DNA of 15,779 bases from Oscillospiraceae bacterium (GTDB taxonomy: Bacteria > Bacillota > Clostridia > Oscillospirales > Oscillospiraceae), in NCBI GenBank assembly GCA_016296635.1, contig JAEDIZ010000049.1:1-15779 (forward strand), given 5' to 3'. The position numbers and the translations under genes are program-made. Position 1 is the stretch's first letter, and each line of letters opens with the position of its first letter. This document shows positions 7,443 to 13,480 of the stretch, piece after piece. The notes beneath the pieces are model-generated. The model ran no database searches and was not told the DNA's origin. It saw only the letters and a list, made by a program, of their open reading frames with translations.

Positions 7443-9064
7443 CGTTCCAATCGTTGTCTGATTTCTGCACCGCCCTTGATCCGTACCAGCACCTCGTCGG
7501 CAGAGAGGACGGTCACGCGCTCTACGGTCTGCCGGACGGCGTTTTCGTTCCATTCCGTAATCGTTGCTGGGGCGCTCTCTACGGCTTGCGCTGCCTGCTT
7601 CATGCGGGTGCAGACGCGGCTCGCATCGGTGCTGCTTTGCAAGAACGCTTCCTTCTGCTTTTTGAGTGCAGTCTGCTCGGCCAGGATCTCCGCAAATTGT
7701 GCATTGCAGGCTTCTTTATCGTCGGCGTCAATGGCTTCTGCCAGCAGCTGTTGGAACTGCTCGTCGAGCTGTGCCATGCGGTGTTCAATGTCGGCAAGGC
7801 TCATTGTCTGACCCTGCACCGGCAGGAGTTCAAGAGATACCGCATTCTTGATGCGGTCAAGTAGCGCAGGCTTGTCGCTCATGACAGAGTTGATGGCTGC
7901 CAGAATTGCCGCTTGCAGCGGTTCTTCCTTGATCGTCGGGGAGTCGTGGCAGTATTTTGTTCCGTAGTTCAGGCGGCTGGTGCAGCGCCAGACGGGATAT
8001 TTCCGACCGAGGGAGGTCCATGTGCAGCGGCGGTAGAGCGTCCCGCACTCGCCGCACACGAGCCGGTCCGATAAGGCGTATTTGCTTGTATAACAGGAGC
8101 GTCCTGTCACAGCCGTTTTGGATGGGCTGCGCAGGGCGCTCCGACGTGCCATTTCCGCTTTTACTGCATTGTACTGCTCCCGGCTGACGATGCCCTCGTG
8201 GTGGTCAGGCATATAATATTGGGTCATCTGACCGATATTTTTTACGATTTTCTTGCTGATCACATCTGTCCGGAATGTTTTCTGGAGCAGAACGTCGCCG
8301 CAGTACTTCTCATTCGTCAGGATGCCCTTGATGGCTGTCGTTGTCCATTTGGATTCCCCAAGAACCGTTTTGATCTGATTTTCCTCCAGCCAGTCTTGCA
8401 GATTGCGCAGGCTGGCGCCGCTCTCATATCGCTTGTAGAGTTCGCACACGATCTCTGCCTGTTCTGGTATGACGCGGAATTTGCCCTCTGCGTCTTTTTC
8501 GTATCCGTAAAGCCGGTAACAGGGAACCTTGAGCGTTCCGACTTTCGCGTGCATCTGCCGCCCGCGCCGGATGTTGCCGGAGATGGATTCGCTTTCAGAC
8601 TGCGCCATCGCGCCGTACATCGTGATCATGAATTCGCTGTCTGGCGGCAAGGAGTTGATATTTTCTTTCTCAAAGAGGACGCCAATGCCAAGCTGCCGGA
8701 GAATGCGCGTATAATTGATGCAGTCGAGCGTGTTGCGGGCAAATCGCTGAATGGATTTTGTAAGTATGAGGTCGATCTTTTTCTGCTTGCACTGACGGAT
8801 CATGCGGAGGAATTCCGTGCGTTTTTTTGTAGACGTGCCGGTAATGCCTTCGTCCGCGAAAATGCCAGCCATCGTCCATTCCTTGTTGGACATGATCTTG
8901 TCGGTGTAATACTCGCATTGCGCTTCGTAGCTGCTGGCCTGTTCTTCCTCCTTGGTGGAAACGCGGCAGTACGCCGCGACGCGAAGCTGCTTTGTGACCG
9001 CAGCCGTTTGCTGCAATTCTGGCTTGGGTGGAATGATAATGACACGCGGTTTTTCATCTGTCAT
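7439..9064 (-). CDS. Large serine recombinase (541 aa)
   Basis: A site-specific recombinase of the large serine (resolvase/invertase) family. The N-terminal catalytic domain is intact: Y-C-R-V-S with Ser36 as likely nucleophile, 'DEGITGTSTKKR', and 'KSIQRFARNT' carrying the conserved arginines. A recombinase DNA-binding domain follows at about 200-300 ('PCYRLYGY' to 'NEKYCGD'). Then comes a zinc ribbon (C-G-E-C at about 370 with later Cys pairs) and a C-terminal coiled-coil/helical region. Such enzymes integrate and excise phages and transposons by double-strand exchange at att sites. ATG 9064 has GGAAAGGA upstream and overlaps the stop of the 247-aa gene as ATGA. It is the third member of the recombinase trio. 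Confidence 0.93.
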   Translation of the reverse strand: MTDEKPRVIIIPPKPELQQTAAVTKQLRVAAYCRVSTKEEEQASSYEAQCEYYTDKIMSNKEWTMAGIFADEGITGTSTKKRTEFLRMIRQCKQKKIDLILTKSIQRFARNTLDCINYTRILRQLGIGVLFEKENINSLPPDSEFMITMYGAMAQSESESISGNIRRGRQMHAKVGTLKVPCYRLYGYEKDAEGKFRVIPEQAEIVCELYKRYESGASLRNLQDWLEENQIKTVLGESKWTTTAIKGILTNEKYCGDVLLQKTFRTDVISKKIVKNIGQMTQYYMPDHHEGIVSREQYNAVKAEMARRSALRSPSKTAVTGRSCYTSKYALSDRLVCGECGTLYRRCTWTSLGRKYPVWRCTSRLNYGTKYCHDSPTIKEEPLQAAILAAINSVMSDKPALLDRIKNAVSLELLPVQGQTMSLADIEHRMAQLDEQFQQLLAEAIDADDKEACNAQFAEILAEQTALKKQKEAFLQSSTDASRVCTRMKQAAQAVESAPATITEWNENAVRQTVERVTVLSADEVLVRIKGGAEIRQRLER

Positions 9065-9804
9065 ACCAAATCGTCCTTTCCGATGATCTGTCCATTTTTG
9101 AGCTGCAACCGCACCGTCTGGCGTGTAACCAGCACGGCAGAGACGGCACTCTGCAGCAGCTCCGCATTGAGTTCTGCCGTACATTCGAACGCTGTAAACA
9201 GCCGCCGCAGGCGCTCGGTTTCGTATTCTTCGTTGCCGATGGTGTCGTACTGCTCCTGTGCCAGCTTGCAGATCAGACTTCTGGCAGCGTCCTCGTCAAG
9301 CGGTTGGGTGTTCAGAATGTCATCCAGCTCAGCTTGCGTGGTGCTGTATATCGGTGCTGACTGTCTTTCTGGCTGCATAATGCGGTCTGGCCGTTCTGCC
9401 AGCCTGCCAAGCAGGTGTGTGACTTGCTGCTCGATCTCCGGGGATGGCGGCTTGGAGCAGACACGCTTGAGAGCCTTTTGCGCAGGTGTTCGCTCCGGCA
9501 GGCGCTGTTTTGTCTGTCTTTTTGCAGATGCCGCCTCAAATAATTTTATGTCAACTAATTTAGGATAGCTGTCTGTACCGGTGTACTTGGGATTTTCCAA
9601 AATACGTGCAACCATATTCTTGTTCCAACTCTTACCCACGTCGTAGGTGGGACCAATCTTGTTCATCTGCTCTGCAATCTCTTTGAGCGATGCGCCAAGT
9701 GTATATTGCAGGAAGATATCCTGTACGGCGTTGGCTTCCGGCTCGTTCCGGACGATCTCGCCCATGCGCATCTGATAGCCAAACGGCAGCTTCCGATTTC
9801 CCAT
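9061..9804 (-). CDS. Recombinase-domain protein lacking the serine catalytic domain
   Basis: A 247-aa protein that begins directly in the recombinase DNA-binding domain: 'KLPFGYQMRMGEIVRNEPEANAV' then 'W.KNMVARILENPKYTG' (about residues 4-80). The whole N-terminal resolvase catalytic domain is missing (no Y-x-R-V-S and no GITG motif), and no zinc-ribbon Cys pairs are visible. The C-terminal half is helical and Gln/Glu-rich. The start has GAAAGGA upstream, and its ATG shares one base with the upstream recombinase stop (TAATG), so it is a proper gene rather than a broken fragment. It probably works as a DNA-binding accessory or directionality subunit for the flanking catalytic recombinases; this is inference from the operon structure. 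Confidence 0.85.
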   Translation of the reverse strand: MGNRKLPFGYQMRMGEIVRNEPEANAVQDIFLQYTLGASLKEIAEQMNKIGPTYDVGKSWNKNMVARILENPKYTGTDSYPKLVDIKLFEAASAKRQTKQRLPERTPAQKALKRVCSKPPSPEIEQQVTHLLGRLAERPDRIMQPERQSAPIYSTTQAELDDILNTQPLDEDAARSLICKLAQEQYDTIGNEEYETERLRRLFTAFECTAELNAELLQSAVSAVLVTRQTVRLQLKNGQIIGKDDLV

Positions 9805-11372
9805 TACCGTTTCGTCCTTTCAATCTGTTCTGTCAGCTCCAAACCGTTTTTCAGCCGGAAGCGCAGGCGCTCGTTGCTGTCCACGATAATCTTTTCCACA
9901 AGCGCATCGAACAGCTCCACATCAAAGCCGTCGAGGAAATCCGGCCCGTCCTCCAGCACGTCCATGAGATCGCGGGTGCGGTCTGCCAGATCGTCGCTGT
10001 CGGTGTCGAGAAGCCTTGCTTTTTCCTGCTTCAGCCTGCGGAGCTGTTCGCTGAGCTTGTTGTTGGATGAGATAAAAGTATCAGGATCAACACCGTCCGC
10101 TTGTTGCAGCTGGGCTAGGAATTGAACCTGACTGAGAATATCGGATATTTTCTTGTTGAGAGAGATCACGTCCTCGCTCCAGAGCATCCGGCTATAACGG
10201 ATTTTTTGGAGGTTCGAGAGCATCTGCGTGAAGATGGGATTGCCGTGGTTCTTGAGTTTGTAGTACAGACGGCAGAACGCTGCGTTAATAGTTTCCTCCG
10301 GTACCTGCTTGATTGGGCAGACACCTTTTTGTTCCTCATGCGCAACACAAACCCAGTACCAAATTTGATTGATATACTTGGAGCGGCATCTGGAGCCACA
10401 GGAACAGAAGCACCTTTTTGAATATGCACGGATATTTTCTGACTGCTCCGCTTTTCGGTTTTTGCGAAGCGCCTGTGCGCGGTCGAATTGCTCCTGTGTA
10501 ATTATTGCTTCATTGCTGTCTGCGATATAGTATTGCATCCGCTCACCGCGATTTCGTTTTTTTACTCGTGGAAAGCTGTCTGTCGTATATCGTTTCTGCA
10601 GCAGCGCATTGCCAGCGTACCGTTCATTTTGCAGAACGTAATCGACGGTTTTGCTGGTCCATGTCCGGTTTAACGCCTGCTGTGAATTCAGCTTTTCACT
10701 GATTTCCCTTGAGTTCTTTCCCGACAGATAGGAATCAATAATGAACTTTACAACGGAGATACCATCCTCCGTCGCTGACAAAACGCCTTCCTCCAAATTG
10801 TAGCCGAGTGGAGGATTACTGATATGAAAATGTCCGGATTCCATCCGCCACTGAATTCCCATGCGGGTATTTCCGGAAATTGACTCACTTTGTTTTTGCG
10901 CCAAGGACGCCATGATCGCCGTGACCATCTCGCTGGATACCTTACTGGTGTCAATGCCCTGTTCTTCGAACTGGACGCTGACGCCGAGTTCCTTCAATTC
11001 TCGAACCGCAGCAAGGCAGTCTTTCGTGTTTCGAGCAAAGCGTGAGATGCTTTTGACCAGAATGCGGTCGATTTTTCCTTTCCGGCAATCCTGCATCATG
11101 CGCTGAAAATCTTCGCGCTTTTCAACCGACGTGCCGGTGATGCCCTCATCGGCGTAAATATCGACCATTTCCCAATCCGGATTGCTGGAGATCAGTTCAG
11201 AATAGTATTGATTCTGCACGCGGTAGGAATTGAGCTGATCTTCGCTGGAGGAACTGACGCGGGCATACGCCGCAACACGAATCTTGCGTGCGACGATCTC
11301 GTCGTGCGCTGGGATGACTATGACGCGCTGCTGTTCCAGCGCAAGGCTTCCGTCGGTTTGCTTTTTCGCCAC
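9804..11372 (-). CDS. Large serine recombinase (522 aa)
   Basis: First gene of the recombinase trio. The catalytic domain (about residues 30-170) has Y-A-R-V-S with Ser40 as likely nucleophile, 'DEGITGTSVEKR' and 'KSISRFARNTKD'. A recombinase domain follows ('PPLGYN' to 'NERYAGN'). Then comes a Cys-rich zinc-binding segment (C-F-C-S-C-G with later C...C pair around 345-385) and a long C-terminal helical region. It is clearly diverged from the 541-aa partner, so this is not a recent duplication. I chose the GTG at 11372 because AAGGAGGTG lies 7 bp before it; the ATG at 11396 would place that ribosome site inside the gene. No clear promoter is visible in the 70 bp upstream, so transcription may come from further up. 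Confidence 0.93.
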   Translation of the reverse strand: MAKKQTDGSLALEQQRVIVIPAHDEIVARKIRVAAYARVSSSSEDQLNSYRVQNQYYSELISSNPDWEMVDIYADEGITGTSVEKREDFQRMMQDCRKGKIDRILVKSISRFARNTKDCLAAVRELKELGVSVQFEEQGIDTSKVSSEMVTAIMASLAQKQSESISGNTRMGIQWRMESGHFHISNPPLGYNLEEGVLSATEDGISVVKFIIDSYLSGKNSREISEKLNSQQALNRTWTSKTVDYVLQNERYAGNALLQKRYTTDSFPRVKKRNRGERMQYYIADSNEAIITQEQFDRAQALRKNRKAEQSENIRAYSKRCFCSCGSRCRSKYINQIWYWVCVAHEEQKGVCPIKQVPEETINAAFCRLYYKLKNHGNPIFTQMLSNLQKIRYSRMLWSEDVISLNKKISDILSQVQFLAQLQQADGVDPDTFISSNNKLSEQLRRLKQEKARLLDTDSDDLADRTRDLMDVLEDGPDFLDGFDVELFDALVEKIIVDSNERLRFRLKNGLELTEQIERTKR

Positions 11373-11444
11373 ATTCTCACCTCCTTGCAGCAACACACAT
11401 TACCACACCAAGGGCGTAATAGCTATAACCAAAACGGAGAAAAA

Positions 11445-11585
11445 TCAAGCGTAAAGTGTGAAATTTGCACCAAGTTCGACCGCGATCCGCCGTGCGATCT
11501 TTTTGATTTCGGCTTCAGAAAAACCGACCGTTCGGAGCGCTTTCAGTAGCTGGCAGATGCCTAAAAAATCAATGTTTGGATTCAT
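11445..11585 (-). CDS. 46-aa small protein upstream of the recombinases
   Basis: A short ORF with AAAGGAG 8 bp before its ATG, in line with the recombinase operon 72 bp downstream. It is helical and amphipathic: 'FLGICQLLKALRTVGFSEAEIKKIARRIAVELG' (residues 7-39) looks like a two-helix DNA- or protein-binding unit. The frame stays open upstream to 11867, but that extension is Ser/Arg-rich and has no ribosome site, so I keep the short form. It could be an accessory recombination factor; there is no family call. Confidence 0.5.
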   Translation of the reverse strand: MNPNIDFLGICQLLKALRTVGFSEAEIKKIARRIAVELGANFTLYA

Positions 11586-11604
11586 AACGCTCTCCTTTAA
11601 CCAC

Positions 11605-11635
11605 GGGGCTACTCTGCAAAATGCAGAGCAGCCCC
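11605..11635. repeat. Hairpin upstream of the 46-aa ORF
   Basis: GGGGCT and CTCTGC pair with GCAGAG and AGCCCC, with one A/C mismatch and a 5-base loop. On the plus strand TGCTTTTG follows. On the minus strand it sits about 20 bp before the start of the 46-aa ORF and has no T run, so there it would be a leader structure rather than a terminator. Confidence 0.6.
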
Positions 11636-11637
11636 TG

Positions 11638-11651
11638 CTTTTGAAATTTTG
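11638..11651 (+). repeat. CTTTTGAAATTTTG repeat, copy 1
   Basis: A 14-bp sequence, identical to the arm at 12549-12562 in the same orientation and to its reverse complement at 12570-12583. Copy 1 lies about 55 bp upstream of the 46-aa ORF; the other two lie just upstream of the sigma-like gene. Confidence 0.6.
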
Positions 11652-12046
11652 ATGTTTGCTCCTGTTCGACGCTTCTTCCCGGAGCCAAGGCAGCGGCTGA
11701 ACGGCGGCGGGCAGCCGCTCACGGGTCTTGCACCCCTCCGAGGATCTCTCCGAGCTGCCCCCATTACGTTCCGTTGTGGCTGGGCAGGAGTACCATTGTC
11801 CGCGAACGAGATCATTGCGAGGCAGCTTGCCAAAGCTGCTTTGGGATGGATGAGTACCGCTCGTCACCTTATTGGGCCGTCTTTATGCAGAAGCAACGTC
11901 TTCCGCACAGGTGGTCTTCGCGCATCCTCCGCATCGCTATTCCATTTCTGGCTCATCCGCTTGATGTCATTCAGTCGCTGGATATGTACTTTTCAAGCTG
12001 CATGAGGCGGACTGAAAATGTCCCCTCAATGCATAGGCCACGAGAA

Positions 12047-12532
12047 TCACTTTTTTAGACGCTTTTTTGAAAAAATCTTTTTTATTTTTTTGTACTGCCT
12101 GGAAATGGACTTCTGTGAGCGTCCCCATTTCTCCGCAAGTTCCGATTGGCTATGGTTTTCCAAAACGAGAAACGTCAATAATTCCAAGTCATCCTTGTCA
12201 AGCTGGTTAATCCTTTGAACCAGACGGACGTCCTCTAACGTATCTGTCCATGCATATCGGTTAGGGAAGGTGCTTTCATCAAAAGAAGTTGATAGCGCCT
12301 CGTTTTTCCGAAACAGCGCAGACCGACGCGCATCGTCTGGGCTGTCAATTTCCAGTGGCGGCATTTGTGTCGCCCTGCGCTCATAAGCGCGGTTGCGGCA
12401 GAAACAATACCAGTCGTAGTCATAAATCTTCTGTATCGCCGCTTCACTCATACCGGCATCTGTGTATTCTTTCCGAAGGCGTAACCATTCACGGTCAAAT
12501 TTTGCTTTTTCCTGTGCGCAGTTGAATCCCAT
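12047..12532 (-). CDS. Sigma-70 region-4-like HTH protein
   Basis: A 161-aa cytoplasmic protein. The C-terminal part (about residues 105-156) reads as a sigma-70 region-4 type helix-turn-helix: 'LDKDDLELLTFLVL' then 'SQSELAEKWGRSQKSISR' and a Lys-rich end. The N-terminal part is charged and helical and contains 'YDYDWYCFCRNRAYERR'. It lacks a recognisable sigma region 2, so it is probably a DNA-binding regulator of sigma-like fold rather than a complete sigma factor. Proteins of this type are common beside recombinases and in Tn916-like elements. ATG 12532 has GGAGG 9 bp upstream, just after a 14-bp inverted repeat. It is the likely activator or regulator of the recombinase operon, by position. 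Confidence 0.72.
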   Translation of the reverse strand: MGFNCAQEKAKFDREWLRLRKEYTDAGMSEAAIQKIYDYDWYCFCRNRAYERRATQMPPLEIDSPDDARRSALFRKNEALSTSFDESTFPNRYAWTDTLEDVRLVQRINQLDKDDLELLTFLVLENHSQSELAEKWGRSQKSISRQYKKIKKIFSKKRLKK

Positions 12533-12548
12533 TACGGATTCCTCCAAT

Positions 12549-12583
12549 CTTTTGAAATTTTGAGAAAACCAAAATTTCAAAAG
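12549..12583. repeat. 14-bp perfect inverted repeat before the sigma-like gene
   Basis: CTTTTGAAATTTTG, a 7-base spacer, then CAAAATTTCAAAAG. In the minus-strand mRNA this hairpin would lie directly before the GGAGG of the sigma-like gene (start 12532), so it could be an operator or a translation-control hairpin. A third copy is at 11638. Confidence 0.75.
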
Positions 12584-12607
12584 CGGAGGGGCACGGGGCA
12601 GACAGAA

Positions 12608-12661
12608 AACAGCCATTGGCACATTCCTGCCGTTCCCGGCAAGAATACACCAATGGCTGTT
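12608..12661. repeat. 54-bp nested palindrome
   Basis: An outer 12-bp perfect arm (AACAGCCATTGG / CCAATGGCTGTT), a 3-base internal loop on each side, then ATTC-c-TGCCG pairing with CGGCA-a-GAAT around a TTCC loop. On the minus strand TTTTC follows, so it may act as an attenuator or terminator ahead of the sigma-like gene. Its length and dyad symmetry also resemble a serine-recombinase attachment site. Confidence 0.7.
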
Positions 12662-12708
12662 GGTATTATCCCCTAATGGTTCATGATAAAAACCGGTATA
12701 GTTTAAAC

Positions 12709-12804
12709 CGCAGTGTTCCAGATGCCACTTGTATGTAGATCGAACTGCGATTTGCTGGGTTGCTGGTCACCATCGGAAGCAGTCCGACTGCTTCCGGTTT
12801 CTTC
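12709..12804 (+). ncRNA. Candidate small RNA with terminator
   Basis: CGCAGT at 12709-12714 pairs with ACTGCG at 12744-12749. About 25 bp later comes a strong terminator-like hairpin, CGGAAGCAG / CTGCTTCCG (12774-12796, loop TCCGA), followed by TTTCTTCT. A hairpin terminator with no convincing ORF in front of it suggests a short plus-strand RNA. A 35-codon ORF starts at 12722 but has no ribosome site. No good promoter is visible; TATAGT near 12698 is a weak -10 candidate. Confidence 0.4.
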
Positions 12805-12924
12805 TATCAACCATACGCACTCCATCTAGAGCAGACATAATTATAACGATGATTGCATTGACGTACTTTCAAAATGGCAGGTTGCAATTATTGCTGTTTC
12901 ACAAGAAAAGATATGTCCTAGTAG

Positions 12925-12943
12925 TGGTTGCATTTTGCCACCA
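12925..12943. promoter_or_regulatory. Possible operator of the XRE regulator
   Basis: TGGTTGC - ATTTT - GCCACCA is a palindrome with one mismatch in seven pairs, placed about 60 bp before the start of the XRE gene. HTH regulators of this kind often repress their own promoter through such dyads. Candidate only. Confidence 0.3.
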
Positions 12944-13001
12944 ATGGAACATTTTCCGCAAACTGCCTTTCGTGTAGAATAAAGGCGTTGGAGGTGATCT
13001 T

Positions 13002-13355
13002 TTGGTGGAGGAATTACATGATCCGGTTTCAAAGCGAGTTGGCAGAGTTCTGCGAAAAATCCGCGAAGAACAGGGTCTTACGCGCGCACAGCTATCCGAA
13101 AAAAGCACCGTCAGTGAGCGACAGATATCTGCCATTGAGCTCGGTGAAAAGGGGCCGAGTCTCAACTCTCTGGAACTGCTTCTTCGCAGTTTGGGCGCGT
13201 CTGCCGATCAACTCTTTTATCCGGAACTGTCCGAAAATGATCCCATGCTTGCACAGATCGTGCATCTTACCGGAGCCTGCAATACGAGGCAAAAGCGTAT
13301 GATTGTTGCATTCATCCAAATGCTGCAGGCTGAAGAATATGGAGAAAATAAATAG
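13002..13355 (+). CDS. XRE-family helix-turn-helix transcriptional regulator
   Basis: A 117-aa protein with a classic Cro/C1-type HTH at about residues 13-66: 'RVLRKIREEQGLTRAQLSEK' then 'VSERQISAIELGEKGPSLNSL' and 'LLRSLG'. A C-terminal helical part of about 45 aa could dimerise. It is a DNA-binding regulator, divergent from the sigma-like gene and the recombinase operon, which is the usual position of an element-borne repressor. The start is TTG at 13002, 7 bp after GGAGG (12990-12994); the GTG one codon later (13005) is a possible alternative. An imperfect hairpin (TAGCAAC/GTTGCTA) spans the stop codon. Confidence 0.85.
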   Translation: MVEELHDPVSKRVGRVLRKIREEQGLTRAQLSEKSTVSERQISAIELGEKGPSLNSLELLLRSLGASADQLFYPELSENDPMLAQIVHLTGACNTRQKRMIVAFIQMLQAEEYGENK

Positions 13356-13408
13356 CAACCTTCGGTGGGAATGTTGCTACATTGCTTTATAATGAAATGG
13401 TAAATGTG

Positions 13409-13434
13409 AAGGGGCGGCTGAATAGCCGCCCCTT
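13409..13434. terminator. Strong hairpin between convergent genes
   Basis: An 11-bp perfect stem, AAGGGGCGGCT / AGCCGCCCCTT, with a GAAT loop. It lies between the convergent XRE gene (stop 13355) and SLH gene (stop 13481). There is no long T run on either side, so efficiency as an intrinsic terminator is uncertain, but position and stem strength favour a bidirectional terminator. Confidence 0.6.
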
Positions 13435-13480
13435 CTGTGTTGCTATGTGGTCAACTGGGAAAGATGCTCAGAAGCCTGCG

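Larger units (their letters stand above)
11586..12046. other. 461-bp stretch without a convincing gene
   Basis: No ORF on either strand here has both a ribosome site and protein-like composition. The stretch holds several hairpins: 11605-11635, a GC-rich one at 11692-11719 enclosed by CCCG/CGGG (11678-11681, 11722-11725), CTGCCC-CCA pairing with TGG/GGGCAG in 11755-11790, and GCAGCTT/AAGCTGC near 11821-11838. It also carries one copy of CTTTTGAAATTTTG. It could be a long structured leader of the recombinase operon or decayed coding sequence. Confidence 0.5.

Noticed and set aside
6756..7811. A 351-codon plus-strand ORF antisense to the phosphoesterase and recombinase end
   Set aside because: The opposite strand holds a complete metallophosphoesterase motif set. 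The plus product is Cys/Ser-rich and unlike a protein family.
8198..9568. A 456-codon plus-strand ORF antisense to two recombinase genes
   Set aside because: It is the shadow of clearly conserved recombinase sequence. It crosses the junction of two real genes and has no ribosome site.
12729..12977. An 82-codon plus-strand ORF before the XRE gene
   Set aside because: It has no ribosome site, runs through the terminator-like hairpin at 12774-12796 and has implausible composition. The hairpin and dyads explain the region better.
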